A stretch of DNA of 61,307 nt from Catellatospora coxensis. Lineage in GTDB: Bacteria > Actinomycetota > Actinomycetes > Mycobacteriales > Micromonosporaceae. Of the stretch, positions 50,060 to 58,699 are shown piece after piece (position 1 is the stretch's first letter; the number at the start of each line of letters is the position of its first letter). Position numbers and translations under genes: made by a program. A model generated the notes under the pieces. It was not told where the DNA came from. It worked only from the letters and a program-made list of their open reading frames with translations, and searched no databases. Location of the stretch: the NCBI RefSeq assembly GCF_016862635.1, contig NZ_BONI01000060.1, positions 1 through 61,307 of the forward strand, written 5' to 3'.

Positions 50060-51241
50060 ATGACCACCACCGTCTCCGCGCCCGCCCCCGTGAGCACGCC
50101 GCGCGCCCGTTCGGCCCGCCGTGGCGCCGTCCTGGTGCTCGTCTCCGCGACCGGGTTCGGCATGTCGGCGGTGTTCGCCAAGCAGGCGTACGCGGCCGGG
50201 TTCAACGTGCCGACGATGCTGTCCGGCCGGTTCGTGCTCGCCGCCGTGCTGCTGTGGGCCGTGGTGGCGTGGCGGCGCGCGCCGCTGCCCCGGGGGCGGG
50301 CCCTGGCGGTCTGCGTCGGGCTGGGCGCGCTCGGCTACGCGCTGCAGGCGGGCCTCTACTTCGGGGCGCTGGCGCAGATCGACGCCTCGCTGACCGCGCT
50401 GCTGCTGTACGCGTACCCCGCGCTGGTGACCGTGCTCGCGATCGCGCTGCGCCGCGAGCGCCCGGACCGCCGCCGGCTGGCCGCGCTGGGCTGCTCGGCC
50501 GTGGGCATGCTGCTGATGCTCGGCGCGGGCGGGGTCGGCGGCTCGGCCGCCACCGGGGGAGTGCTGCTGGCGCTGGGCGCCGCGGTGGCGTACGCCCTCT
50601 ATCTGACCGTCTCCGCCGGGTTGCCCGCCGGCCTGGACATCTTCGCGGTGACCGCGGTCGTGTGCACGTCCGCCGCGGTCAGCATGGTGGTCGCGGGCCT
50701 GGCCACCGGCAGCCTGCACGCGCCGGGGCAGGCGTCGGGCTGGCTGTGGATCGGGCTGCTGGCCGTGGTGTCCACCGTCGTGCCGATCGCGGGAATGTTC
50801 GTCGGGGTACGCGACGTCGGCGCGTCCGCCGCGGCGATCCTGTCCTGCGCCGAGCCCGCCGTCACGGTCGCCACCACCGCCCTGGTCTACGGCGAGCGCC
50901 TCACTCCGGTGCAGGCCGCGGGGGGTCTGGCGGTGCTGGCGTCGGTCGCCGTGCTCCAGCTGCGCCGCCGGTCGGCGGCCACGGCCGCCGTGGCGGTATC
51001 CTGCGACGTCCCCTCGCCGACCGCCGGAGATGAGCACGTTCGTGAGACGCCTCGCCCCCCTCGCCGTCGTGGCGGCGCTGCTCGCTGGGGGCTGCGGTCC
51101 CTCCGCCCCGGCGGCGTGGGTTCCCGCCCCGTCGGCTCCGGCCGCCCCGTCCGCGTCGACCGCCCCGTCACCCGCGGCGGTGCTCACCCCGGCGCAGAAG
51201 TTGACCGCGGTCCTCGTCACCGACGAGGTGCTGGCGGCTGA
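50060..51241 (+). CDS. EamA-family (DMT) transporter with unusual C-terminal tail
   Basis: 393-residue membrane exporter with about ten helices in two EamA repeats (GAVLVLVSATGFGMSAVFAK begins the first, ATGGVLLALGAAVAYALYLT the second). Relatives export amino acids or drugs. The transporter fold ends near residue 320 (AVLQLRRRSAATAAV); the remaining ~70 residues are an Arg/Pro/Gly-rich tail that overlaps the downstream lipoprotein gene by 212 bases in another frame and looks like frame-shadow sequence, so an original stop codon has probably been lost. ATG at 50060 has no ribosome binding site and may be leaderless. Confidence 0.88.
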   Translation: MTTTVSAPAPVSTPRARSARRGAVLVLVSATGFGMSAVFAKQAYAAGFNVPTMLSGRFVLAAVLLWAVVAWRRAPLPRGRALAVCVGLGALGYALQAGLYFGALAQIDASLTALLLYAYPALVTVLAIALRRERPDRRRLAALGCSAVGMLLMLGAGGVGGSAATGGVLLALGAAVAYALYLTVSAGLPAGLDIFAVTAVVCTSAAVSMVVAGLATGSLHAPGQASGWLWIGLLAVVSTVVPIAGMFVGVRDVGASAAAILSCAEPAVTVATTALVYGERLTPVQAAGGLAVLASVAVLQLRRRSAATAAVAVSCDVPSPTAGDEHVRETPRPPRRRGGAARWGLRSLRPGGVGSRPVGSGRPVRVDRPVTRGGAHPGAEVDRGPRHRRGAGG

Positions 51242-51737
51242 GCTGACCGAGTCCGGCACGGACCTGGAGCGGGCGTACGACGGTGAGCGCGCGCCGGGTT
51301 TCCCGGCCGGCACCGTCACCGCCTGCGGGACCCGGCCGGTGTCCGCGGCCAAGGACGCCAAGCAGGTCAAGGCGCACGTGCGGGCCTGGGTCGTCAACGG
51401 CACGGTGCTCACGCAGGAGGTGCACGTGCTGCCCCGGCAGCGGGCCGAGGACGTGGTCGCCAAGGCGGCGAGCATGCTGAAGGGCTGTGCGAGCTACACC
51501 GACCACGGCGACAGCTACCGCCGCACGGCGAGTAACAAGATCAAGCTTCCTGTCGCGGTGAAGGGGGCCGCCGCCTGCTTCGCGGTCTCCGGGTCGGTCA
51601 ACTGCTACGCCTACCTGGGCCGCGGCGGGGTGGTGACCACGGTGTCGAGCATGGGCCCGGACCAGCGGACCGCCGAGTGGTGGCTGGAGCGGATCATGAC
51701 GGCTGCCGACCACCGGCTGGAATCGCTGCCCGCCTGA
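51030..51737 (+). CDS. Lipoprotein with PknH-sensor-like domain
   Basis: 235-residue exported protein. Hydrophobic signal ending AALLAGGC (probable lipobox), a Pro/Ser/Ala linker (about 25-50), then a domain with paired Cys (VTACGTRPVS ... LKGCASYTDHG ... AACFAVSGSVNCYAYLG) that resembles the extracellular sensor domain of PknH-type proteins. It overlaps the tail of the EamA gene by 212 bases. A GTG at 51042 could be an alternative start. Ligand unknown. Confidence 0.85.
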   Translation: MSTFVRRLAPLAVVAALLAGGCGPSAPAAWVPAPSAPAAPSASTAPSPAAVLTPAQKLTAVLVTDEVLAAELTESGTDLERAYDGERAPGFPAGTVTACGTRPVSAAKDAKQVKAHVRAWVVNGTVLTQEVHVLPRQRAEDVVAKAASMLKGCASYTDHGDSYRRTASNKIKLPVAVKGAAACFAVSGSVNCYAYLGRGGVVTTVSSMGPDQRTAEWWLERIMTAADHRLESLPA

Positions 51738-51757
51738 TCCGCCGGCAGACGCACGAC

Positions 51758-51787
51758 GGCCCCGACCACCCGCAGGTGGCCGGGGCC
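51758..51787. terminator. GC hairpin after the lipoprotein gene
   Basis: GGCCCCGACCACC (51758-51770) and GGTGGCCGGGGCC (51775-51787) form a 13-base stem with one mismatch and loop CGCA, 20 bases after the stop. It precedes the convergent homospermidine synthase gene. Confidence 0.78.
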
Positions 51788-51791
51788 GCGG

Positions 51792-51846
51792 CGTTAACAA
51801 GGTGCCCTTCTACAACGCAGAGCGATGTGAAGGTGCCCTTCCTTTG
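51792..51846. repeat. AAGGTGCCCTTC repeat pair
   Basis: GTTAACAAGGTGCCCTTC is followed after 20 bases by GTGAAGGTGCCCTTCCTT. The two AAGGTGCCCTTC units are in the same direction here, unlike the inverted pair at 24805, so the copy cannot form the same stem. It lies between convergent genes next to a GC hairpin. Confidence 0.75.
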
Positions 51847-51848
51847 CC

Positions 51849-53327
51849 TTAGACCAGGAAGTTGGCGAAGGCCCAGGGTTCGGTGTCGTCGCCGGTCTTC
51901 GGGCGGAAGTTGGCGAACGGCTCGTAGTAGGAGCTGCGGGGGGTCCAGTCGGTGTGGACCGACGGGACCGGGCCCAGGTAGGGGTTGGCGACGTCGAGGA
52001 CGGCCTCGGGGTCGAGGTCGTCGGGGACGCACAGGCCCCGGTTCGGGTTGTTGACCATCCAGTAGACCGCGCCCAGGACGGAGGCGGCGACCTGCAGGGT
52101 GGTGGCGTTCTGGTGCGGGACCAGGGCACGCGACTCGTCGATGCCGAGCTGCGAGCCGACCCACCAGCCGTTGAGCTCGTGGCCGAGCAGGAGGACGCCG
52201 AGCTCGTCGATGCCGCTGATGATCTCGTCGTTCATGATGCGCTGGTCGGTCTGCAGCGTGTAGCCGTTCATCTGGCACTCGTGCAGGCTGTTCAGCGCGG
52301 CGTCCGAGGGCTGGTACGCGTAGTGCACGGTGGGGCGGTAGACCGCCTTGCCGTCCTCCCACACGGTCAGGTGGTCGCTGATGGTGAACGCCTCGCCGTG
52401 GCGCACGACCATGCCGATGATGGGGCCGCCGAGCGGCACCCAGGAGCGGACCTTGGTGGTGATGCCGGTCTGGGCGAGGCAGATCTGGTTCTGCGGACCC
52501 GACTCGTGGGTGTACGCGTTGTCGGGCAGCGTGGGCTCGTGGGTGCCCCAGCCCATCTCGGCGGGCGCGATGCCCTCCTCGTAGAAGCCCTCGACGGACC
52601 AGGTGTTGACGAACTCGCCGACCTGCTTGGGCTTGTCGCTGACCTGGGTGTCGCGCTCGGAGATGTGGATGACCTTGGTGCCGGTGAGCATGCCCAGGGC
52701 CGCGAAGTCGCGGTTGGACAGGGCCTCCTCGAGCTTGACCTTGCGGTCGGCGTCCAGCGGCTTGGTCAGGCGCTCGGGCTCCTTGAGCATCGCGGTGGCG
52801 ATGTCCATCAGGGCGATCTTGGCCCAGTGGCTGACCAGGCCGGGGTTCGCGCCGTGCTCGACGATGGCCGTCGGGCCGTCGGACTTCCAGCCCTTGGCCC
52901 GCTCGCGCAGCTTCATGTGCCGGGCGTACAGCGTCCGGGACTGCGGGGTGGCGTTGAGCTGGTCGGCGTACGGGTCCCACTCCTCGACGGAGGTGTCGAC
53001 GTAGAGGGTGCCGTGGCGCTGGCACCAGTCGATGATGACGCCGGTGTCGATGTTCCACGCCAGGTTGATCAGGACGTCGCCCTCGCCGACGTACTCGGCG
53101 AGCTTGGTCTCGATGTTCTCCGGGGTGATGCGCTCACGCACGTAGGTCGCGCCGGCGGCGGTGACCTCCGCGGCGGTGTGGGCGAGGTCCTCGAAGTCCA
53201 TCACGGTCAGGCGCGTGAAGTCCATGTCGACGTGGCGCAGCAGCAGGGGCTGCAGGCACTGCGACACCGAGCCGCTGCCGAGCAGGAGGATGCGGCCGCT
53301 GAAGGCCAGCTTGGGGATCGTCGTCAC
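51849..53327 (-). CDS. hss: Homospermidine synthase (saccharopine dehydrogenase family)
   Basis: 492-residue NAD-dependent enzyme that joins putrescine units to sym-homospermidine. The Rossmann motif GRILLLGSGSVSQCLQPLLL opens the protein; LINLAWNIDTGVIIDWCQRH, IVEHGANPGLVSHWAKIALM and GWGTHEPTLPDNAYTHESGP are conserved in bacterial homospermidine synthases. GTG at 53327 overlaps the stop of the decarboxylase gene by four bases, so the two are coupled: the decarboxylase would supply putrescine. The length fits the bacterial family. Confidence 0.9.
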   Translation of the reverse strand: MTTIPKLAFSGRILLLGSGSVSQCLQPLLLRHVDMDFTRLTVMDFEDLAHTAAEVTAAGATYVRERITPENIETKLAEYVGEGDVLINLAWNIDTGVIIDWCQRHGTLYVDTSVEEWDPYADQLNATPQSRTLYARHMKLRERAKGWKSDGPTAIVEHGANPGLVSHWAKIALMDIATAMLKEPERLTKPLDADRKVKLEEALSNRDFAALGMLTGTKVIHISERDTQVSDKPKQVGEFVNTWSVEGFYEEGIAPAEMGWGTHEPTLPDNAYTHESGPQNQICLAQTGITTKVRSWVPLGGPIIGMVVRHGEAFTISDHLTVWEDGKAVYRPTVHYAYQPSDAALNSLHECQMNGYTLQTDQRIMNDEIISGIDELGVLLLGHELNGWWVGSQLGIDESRALVPHQNATTLQVAASVLGAVYWMVNNPNRGLCVPDDLDPEAVLDVANPYLGPVPSVHTDWTPRSSYYEPFANFRPKTGDDTEPWAFANFLV

Positions 53328-54511
53328 GCGCTGTCTCCGATACAAAACGTTGCTAAAGGTGCAAAGCCGTTGAAACCAACGGAAGAATACGTGGTGGTGT
53401 AGGCGCCGGTGCCGAGGATGTCGACGTAGTCGCCGGGCTCCAGGTCCAGCGGCAGCCGGTAGGGCGCCTTCTCGTAGAGGATGTCGACGCTGTCGCAGGT
53501 CGGCCCGGCGAGCACGACCGGGCCGGTCGGCTCCCCGTCGCGGGAGGTGACCAGGCGGTACTGGATCGCCTCGCCCTCCGTCTCGGCCAGCCCGCCGAAG
53601 CGCCCGATGTCCAGGTAGACCCATCGGTGGTCGTCGTCGTAGGACTTCTGGGACACGAGCACGACCTGTGCCCGCAGCACTCCCGTGTCGGCCGCGATGA
53701 AGCGGCCCGGTTCGATCGCCAGCGTCGGCCGGTACGGGCCGAAGTGCCGCTCGACCGCCGAGTTGATCGCCTCGGCGTACGCCTCGATCGGCTCGACCGG
53801 CACCTGGTATCCCGTGGGGAAGCCGCCGCCGCAGTTGAGCAGCGTCAGGTGGATGCCGTGCCCGGCCACCTCGCGGAAGACCTGGGCGGCCTGCGCGATG
53901 CTGGGATCCCAGCGGGTGGGGTCGAGCTGCTGCGAGCCGACGTGGAACGACACCCCGATCGGTCGCAGGCCGAGTTCTCGGGCCTGGACCAGCAGCGACA
54001 CCGCCATGTCCGGGGAGCACCCGAACTTGCGGCTCAACGGCCACTGCGCACCCGCGCTGCCGGCCAGCAGGCGGCAGAACACCGCGGAGCCGGGGGCGTT
54101 CTCGGCGAGTTTGCGCAGCTCGGCTTCGCTGTCGAAGACGAACATGCGGACACCGCGATCGTAGGCGTAGCGGATGTCCGCGGCCTTCTTGATCGTGTTG
54201 CCGTACGACAGTCTGCTCGGATCGGCGCCTTCGGAGAGGCAGAGATCGATCTCGGCGGGGCTCGCCACGTCGAACGAGGAGCCGAGCTGGGCGAGTCGCC
54301 TGATCAGCTTCGGCTGGGGATTGGCCTTCACCGCGTAGAAGACGGTCGTCTCGCGGAAGGCGTCGGTCAGGCGGCGGAACTGCTGCGCCGCGACCTTCAG
54401 ATCAATGACCAGGTAGGGAGTCTCGCGCTGGTCGGAGTCGAGGAAGTCCTGGATCTCGCGGTTTCCTGCCGCGATCATGGTGACCAGGGTCTTGCCGTTG
54501 GTCATCGCCAT
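53324..54511 (-). CDS. Ornithine/lysine-type decarboxylase (PLP group IV)
   Basis: 395-residue PLP-dependent amino acid decarboxylase with an alanine-racemase-like barrel. PLP Lys62 in VFYAVKANPQPKLIRRL, HVGSQQLDP, the Gly-rich LLNCGGGFPTGY, AIEPGRFIA and the active-site Cys in GPTCDSVDILYEKA are all present. This is the eukaryotic-like ornithine decarboxylase group, which yields putrescine from ornithine. ATG at 54511 or 54505; GGAGG lies about 12 bases upstream of the first. Operon with the homospermidine synthase downstream. Confidence 0.92.
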   Translation of the reverse strand: MAMTNGKTLVTMIAAGNREIQDFLDSDQRETPYLVIDLKVAAQQFRRLTDAFRETTVFYAVKANPQPKLIRRLAQLGSSFDVASPAEIDLCLSEGADPSRLSYGNTIKKAADIRYAYDRGVRMFVFDSEAELRKLAENAPGSAVFCRLLAGSAGAQWPLSRKFGCSPDMAVSLLVQARELGLRPIGVSFHVGSQQLDPTRWDPSIAQAAQVFREVAGHGIHLTLLNCGGGFPTGYQVPVEPIEAYAEAINSAVERHFGPYRPTLAIEPGRFIAADTGVLRAQVVLVSQKSYDDDHRWVYLDIGRFGGLAETEGEAIQYRLVTSRDGEPTGPVVLAGPTCDSVDILYEKAPYRLPLDLEPGDYVDILGTGAYTTTYSSVGFNGFAPLATFCIGDSA

Positions 54512-54670
54512 CGTCTCGCTAATCCTCCAGTGAAAATGGTGAATGCGGCCCGTGTGGTTGCCGACGGTGGAGTCTAGGGCCAAACGGTGAACGGATCGCC
54601 CTCGGGATGCCGCGACGCACTGTGTTCATGCTCATACCCCGAGTGGGTGACGATCGGTCCGGGACGTGTT

Positions 54671-54713
54671 CCGGGCCCCACCCGCGCCGCCGAACAGCGC
54701 AGGTGGGGCCCGG
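54671..54713 (-). terminator. Hairpin terminator after the M28 peptidase gene
   Basis: CCGGGCCCCACC (54671-54682) and GGTGGGGCCCGG (54702-54713) form a perfect 12-base stem with a 19-base loop, 14 bases beyond the minus-strand stop at 54728. Confidence 0.78.
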
Positions 54714-54727
54714 TTGATCGACCAGGG

Positions 54728-56251
54728 TCAGGAAACCGTGATCTTGACGTCGTCGACGCCGGCCTCGACGAGGCTCGCCGTGGAGGCGTCCGCGGCGGAG
54801 ATCAGGATCCGCACCGACTGGCCGGCGTACGCCGAGATGTTCCAGGTGCCCGACGCCCACGAGCCGTTGCGGTTGCTGGCCGCGCCGGCCTGGGTGAACA
54901 GCGTCGCCGTGCCGCCGCTGTGCACGATGGACACCCGGAAGTAGTCGGCGCTGGACGAGTTCGAGCCGTGCGCCAGGTACCAGTTCAGCGACAGGTTGAT
55001 CGTGCCGCTGGCCGGCAGGGTCACCGCCGGGGAGCGTACGCTGCTCACGCCGCCGTCGAGGTCGTAGTCACCCGCGGCGGCGCCCGCCAGCCGCCCGGTG
55101 ACCAGGTCGTTGGTCCCGGAGACGGTGGTGCCGAGCTGCTTGGCGCCGCTGGAGTTGGTGTCGGCCGGGTCGCCGCGCTCCCAGGCGCCGGTGGTGGCGG
55201 TGTCGGTGGCGCTCGGGTTGGTCGTCCAGCCGGTGGCCGTCTCGAACGTGTCGGTCCACACCGTGGTGGCCGGGGTGCCGGTGGCCAGCGTCCACAGGGC
55301 GTACGCGGCGGCGTCGCCGGCCCGGTTCAGGATCGTGTCGTTGATGTTCGACGGGTACGTGTCGCACGACGCGTGGTAGCAGGGGTCGTAGTCCCCGGTG
55401 TTGCCGCCCCACTTGGTGACCTGCGCCGACGTCTTGTTCGCGCTCGCGCCGGCCGCCACGCCCGAGGTCTGGATGCCGACCGCGTTGAACGACGCGTCGT
55501 CGGAGCGGCCCGCGCCCTCGACGTTCTCCTCCGGGTTCAGGCCCGGGAAGTTCGTGTCGTAGTACGCCTTCAGGACCTGCCCGATGCTGGAGGTGATCCG
55601 GTTGATGAAGTAGCCGCCGTTGGTCGAGCCGACCATGTCGAAGTTGAAGTAGCCCTTGATCTTGGTGCGCTCGGCGGAGGGCAGGCTGTTGGCGTAGAAC
55701 TCCGAGCCGTTGAGGCCCTGCTCCTCGTCGGTCCAGAAGCCGAACCGGACGTGGTTGAGCATCGACGGGTTGGTCGCCGCCAGGGTCAGCGCGATCTCCA
55801 GCACGGTCGAGGAGCCCGACGCGTTGTCGTTGATGCCGGGGCCCGCCGCGACGCCGTCCAGGTGCGCGCCGAACATGTAGACGTTGTTGGCGTCGCCGCC
55901 CGGCCAGTCCGCGATCACGTTCGGGCCGGCCCCGCTGGTGCAGCCGGAGGTGCAGTTCTGCTTGACCACGGAGAAGCCCGCCGCGACCAGCTTGTTGTAC
56001 ACGTAGTTCACCGACGCCGTGTAACCCGCGGTGTTCGAGCGGCGGTTGCCGCCGTTGCTGGTGGCGATGGTCTGGAACTGCTGCAGGTGCGCCTTCACGT
56101 TGGTCAGCGAGATGTCCGGCGCGGCCAGGGCGAGTGCCGCGGCCCGCGCGGCGACGGGCGCCGGGGCGGCGGTGGCGGCCGTGGGCGCGGCCAGCGCGGT
56201 GCCCGCCAGGGCGAGCGCGAGCAGGGCGCGTGTTGCTGCGTAGGGTCGCAA
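54728..56251 (-). CDS. Secreted M28 aminopeptidase with C-terminal beta-sandwich
   Basis: 507-residue exported zinc aminopeptidase like Streptomyces griseus aminopeptidase S. Signal peptide about 1-30. Zinc ligands and catalytic residues: His in MFGAHLDGV, Asp in [10 protein letters not shown], Glu pair in [10 protein letters not shown], Asp in FNFDMVGS and His in [10 protein letters not shown]. After residue ~330 a jelly-roll (P-domain-like) module follows, ending [16 protein letters not shown]. The TTG at 56251 is chosen: GAGGAG lies seven bases upstream and a signal peptide follows directly; upstream in-frame codons have neither. Confidence 0.92.
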   Translation of the reverse strand: MRPYAATRALLALALAGTALAAPTAATAAPAPVAARAAALALAAPDISLTNVKAHLQQFQTIATSNGGNRRSNTAGYTASVNYVYNKLVAAGFSVVKQNCTSGCTSGAGPNVIADWPGGDANNVYMFGAHLDGVAAGPGINDNASGSSTVLEIALTLAATNPSMLNHVRFGFWTDEEQGLNGSEFYANSLPSAERTKIKGYFNFDMVGSTNGGYFINRITSSIGQVLKAYYDTNFPGLNPEENVEGAGRSDDASFNAVGIQTSGVAAGASANKTSAQVTKWGGNTGDYDPCYHASCDTYPSNINDTILNRAGDAAAYALWTLATGTPATTVWTDTFETATGWTTNPSATDTATTGAWERGDPADTNSSGAKQLGTTVSGTNDLVTGRLAGAAAGDYDLDGGVSSVRSPAVTLPASGTINLSLNWYLAHGSNSSSADYFRVSIVHSGGTATLFTQAGAASNRNGSWASGTWNISAYAGQSVRILISAADASTASLVEAGVDDVKITVS

Positions 56252-56440
56252 GGCCTGACTCCTCAGGGGATCACGGGGTGTGCCGGGGGTTACCGGCAGG
56301 CGCAGACTAGCCATCGAAATGATTAATGCGAATAGATGGACGTAGTGGTTAATCGTTCCGTGACCTGCGCTCCGCGCCGGACTTAACGAACGTTCGGTTG
56401 CGCTGGACCGCGCATGATCGTCATGGCGGAGGAGCGTGCG

Positions 56441-56803
56441 ATGGCCGAGCCGGTCCTGACCTACCGGGGCGCGGTGTACCCGTGGCACTGCGACCACATG
56501 GGGCACGTGAACGTCATGTGGTACGTCGGCAAGTTCGACGAGGCGACCTGGAACCTGTTCAGCACGCTGGGCCTCACGCCGGACTACCTCCGGTCGGCCG
56601 CGCGCGGCATGGCAGCAGTGGAGCAGCACATCGTGTACCAACGCGAAGTCTTCGCCGGCGACACGGTCACCGTGCACTCTGAGCTGCTGGAAGTTCGCGA
56701 GAAGGTGATCCGGTTCCGGCATGCGCCGCCTGAGCGCCGTTCCGCCTTATATCGACGTTGGCCTATCACGTCGAGTCTGATCTCAGATTTTTCGATCAGA
56801 TAG
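56441..56803 (+). pseudogene. Acyl-CoA thioesterase (4HBT type), 3'-truncated
   Basis: Hotdog thioesterase frame with a normal start: [20 protein letters not shown] (catalytic Asp region) and [20 protein letters not shown]. Homology ends at about residue 98 (EKVIRFRHA); the usual last ~40 residues are absent. Instead the frame runs through the palindromic element at 56754-56812 and stops on a TAG inside its right arm. The residual 120-residue product lacks the final strands of the fold, so it is likely inactive. ATG at 56441 has GGAGG upstream. Confidence 0.75.
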
Positions 56804-56812
56804 GCCGGCGTC
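56754..56812. repeat. 59-bp palindromic element, copy 2
   Basis: GACGTTGGCCTATC (56754-56767) pairs with GATAGGCCGGCGTC (56799-56812), with two G-U positions; the inner part pairs only partly. Length and outer arms are the same as in the element at 3030-3088, and both are flanked by ATC on the left and TA on the right. It overlaps the broken end of the thioesterase gene. Confidence 0.8.
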
Positions 56813-56852
56813 TATCAAGTCGCGGGGTGGGCGAGGACACGGCGACGGCCGG

Positions 56853-57635
56853 TCAGCCCGGCCAGCGGGTGCGGGCGTCGGCGACGACGTCGGCGACCAG
56901 CCGCAGGCAGGCCACGCCGTCGGTGGCGGTGAACGGCTCGTCGCCGCCGGCCCGCGAGCGTACGACCCGCTCGCACAGCTCCGACCACTGCGGCAGCACC
57001 TCGGCGGTGTGCCGCGCCCCGCCCGTCTTCGTGGTCACCTCGCCCGTGGCCAGCGTGTGATGCAGCCGGCCCGGCCCGGTCACCGCCCACAGCACCGGGT
57101 CCGGCGGGATCGCCAGGTCCGGTGGCAGCGCCGCGAACTGCGGGGTGGCCTGCTCGGCGAAGCGGGCCCAGTAGCCGGACAGGTTGTCCAGCAGCCACCG
57201 GCGCAGCACGTCCTCGTCGAGCGCCACCTCGGGCCGCTCGCCCAGGATCGGCAGGCCGTGGCGGGCCACTTCGAGCCAGGTCACCGGGTTGAGCTGCCCA
57301 CCGGCCTTCGCCGGCTGGAAGTCGCCGGCCAGGATCTGCGGCGCGGTGTCGCCGTCGGCCGGGGGAGCGGCCAGCTGCGCGCGGGTCAGGTAGATGCCGT
57401 CGTAATCCGGGCCGGGCATCTCGTCGGGCAGCGACAGGTGGACCTTGCCCAGCGCGGCCAGCTCGGCCGAGGTCGGCTCCCGGTCCATCACGGCCACGAA
57501 GTCGATGTCGCTGCGCCCCGGCCAGTAGTCGCCCAGCGGCACCGACCCGGTGACGAACAACCCCGTCACCAGCCCCCGCACCCGCTCGTCGAGCGCCCGC
57601 ACATGCGCCGCCGTCACCCACAGTTCCTCAAGCAC
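56853..57635 (-). CDS. Nucleotidyltransferase-domain protein (aminoglycoside adenylyltransferase-like)
   Basis: 260-residue protein with the Pol-beta nucleotidyltransferase signature near the N-terminus: LFVTGSVPLGDYWPGRSDID (GS followed by the DxD metal ligands, third Asp in FVAVMDRE). The C-terminal helical part resembles the DUF4111/ANT(3'')-(9) class. Such proteins adenylylate aminoglycosides or act on unknown hydroxyl substrates; resistance cannot be claimed from sequence alone. GTG start at 57635. The gene ends 40 bases beyond the 59-bp palindrome and starts 45 bases from the 75-bp palindrome. Confidence 0.82.
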   Translation of the reverse strand: MLEELWVTAAHVRALDERVRGLVTGLFVTGSVPLGDYWPGRSDIDFVAVMDREPTSAELAALGKVHLSLPDEMPGPDYDGIYLTRAQLAAPPADGDTAPQILAGDFQPAKAGGQLNPVTWLEVARHGLPILGERPEVALDEDVLRRWLLDNLSGYWARFAEQATPQFAALPPDLAIPPDPVLWAVTGPGRLHHTLATGEVTTKTGGARHTAEVLPQWSELCERVVRSRAGGDEPFTATDGVACLRLVADVVADARTRWPG

Positions 57636-57680
57636 CCGCCGAGTATGCCCGTCGCAGCCCGACCGCGCCCGGACCACCAT

Positions 57681-57755
57681 GATCGTCCGACTTGCCTGGC
57701 ACTCGTGCGTATCTTGCAGGCCCCATCCCACAGGTGCCAGGCAAGTCGAGTGACC
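57681..57755. repeat. 75-bp palindromic element, copy 2 (inverted)
   Basis: CGACTTGCCTGGCA (57688-57701) pairs perfectly with TGCCAGGCAAGTCG (57735-57748). Read on the minus strand it aligns over its full 75 bases with the element at 43237-43311, sharing AAGATACGC in the loop. It lies in the divergent region between the nucleotidyltransferase and a membrane protein gene. Confidence 0.85.
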
Positions 57756-57896
57756 TTGGTGCGGTCGGCGACCGTGCTCACGTCCGGGGTGGGCGCATCT
57801 TCGACGGCGACGCCAGGGCGGACACCAGGGGACGCACGGCGGGCGGCGCGGACGGGTGGGGGTGACGGGAGCGGTGCGGCCGCCTACGCTGTCGCG

Positions 57897-58562
57897 ATGG
57901 CAGACGACGAGCGTCGATCGGTGCGCCGGTTCTCCCGGCTGCTCAGCCCGGCCGGGCTGGTGCTGGCGGGCCTGCTGTTCCTGGCCCCGTTCCTGACCGT
58001 GTCCTGCGACGCCCCCGGCGGTTACGGCCGGGCCGCGCCGGGCGGCACGACCACGTACACCGGCTGGGATCTGGCCACCGGCAGCACCCCCGACGTCACC
58101 GCGGACAAGCTGCTGCCGCCCGAGCAGCGGCGCAGCGACGTGCTCGCCCCGCAGCCCCTGGCCGGAACGGTGCTGGTGGTGCTGGTCGTCGGCGTACTCG
58201 TCGCGATCGGCGTCGGGCGGGCGCGTACGCGCCGGGGCGTGGTCGCCGCGCTGGCCGCCATCGCGGCGCTGTTCCTGCTGGTCAACCAGGCCACCGTGCG
58301 GGTGCTGGTGGAGGAGCGGCTGCGCGAGCAGCTCACCGGGCCGCTGCCGGCCGGCAAGGAGATCGGCGACTTCGTACACGACCAGGGCGGCTTCGGCTTC
58401 GCGCTGCTGGCACTCGTGCTGGTGGCGCTGGGCAACCTGGCCGGCTGGGTGCGGCTGCTCCGTGCCCCCGGTGACGCGGCGGTCGCGCCGCCCGCATCGG
58501 CCGATGCCGGGGCGACCGTGCCGGGCGGGTCCGCCCCGACGGCGCCGCTGCCGGAGGCATGA
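57897..58562 (+). CDS. Hypothetical membrane protein
   Basis: 221 residues with about four membrane helices: AGLVLAGLLFLAPFLTVSCD, LAGTVLVVLVVGVLVAIGVG, VVAALAAIAALFLLVNQA and FGFALLALVLVALGNLAGWV. A short extracytoplasmic loop follows the first helix (APGGYGRAAPGGTTTYTG). The tail is Ala/Pro-rich. No family recognised. ATG at 57897 without a clear ribosome binding site. Confidence 0.72.
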   Translation: MADDERRSVRRFSRLLSPAGLVLAGLLFLAPFLTVSCDAPGGYGRAAPGGTTTYTGWDLATGSTPDVTADKLLPPEQRRSDVLAPQPLAGTVLVVLVVGVLVAIGVGRARTRRGVVAALAAIAALFLLVNQATVRVLVEERLREQLTGPLPAGKEIGDFVHDQGGFGFALLALVLVALGNLAGWVRLLRAPGDAAVAPPASADAGATVPGGSAPTAPLPEA

Positions 58563-58699
58563 CCGCGCGCAGCCCTGCGCGACGGGGCGCTCCCGGGCCG
58601 CCGGCGCCCGAACGGGGCGGGCGGCCTGCGCCGCAGCTCGCCGGTGCGGGCCGATCGCGAGGGCTAACGCTCGTTCAGTTCATGCGGCAGGATGTGGGG

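Noticed and set aside
56414-56440. Upstream ATG codons for the thioesterase
   Set aside because: They precede the GGAGG that fits the ATG at 56441, and family N-termini start close to that codon.
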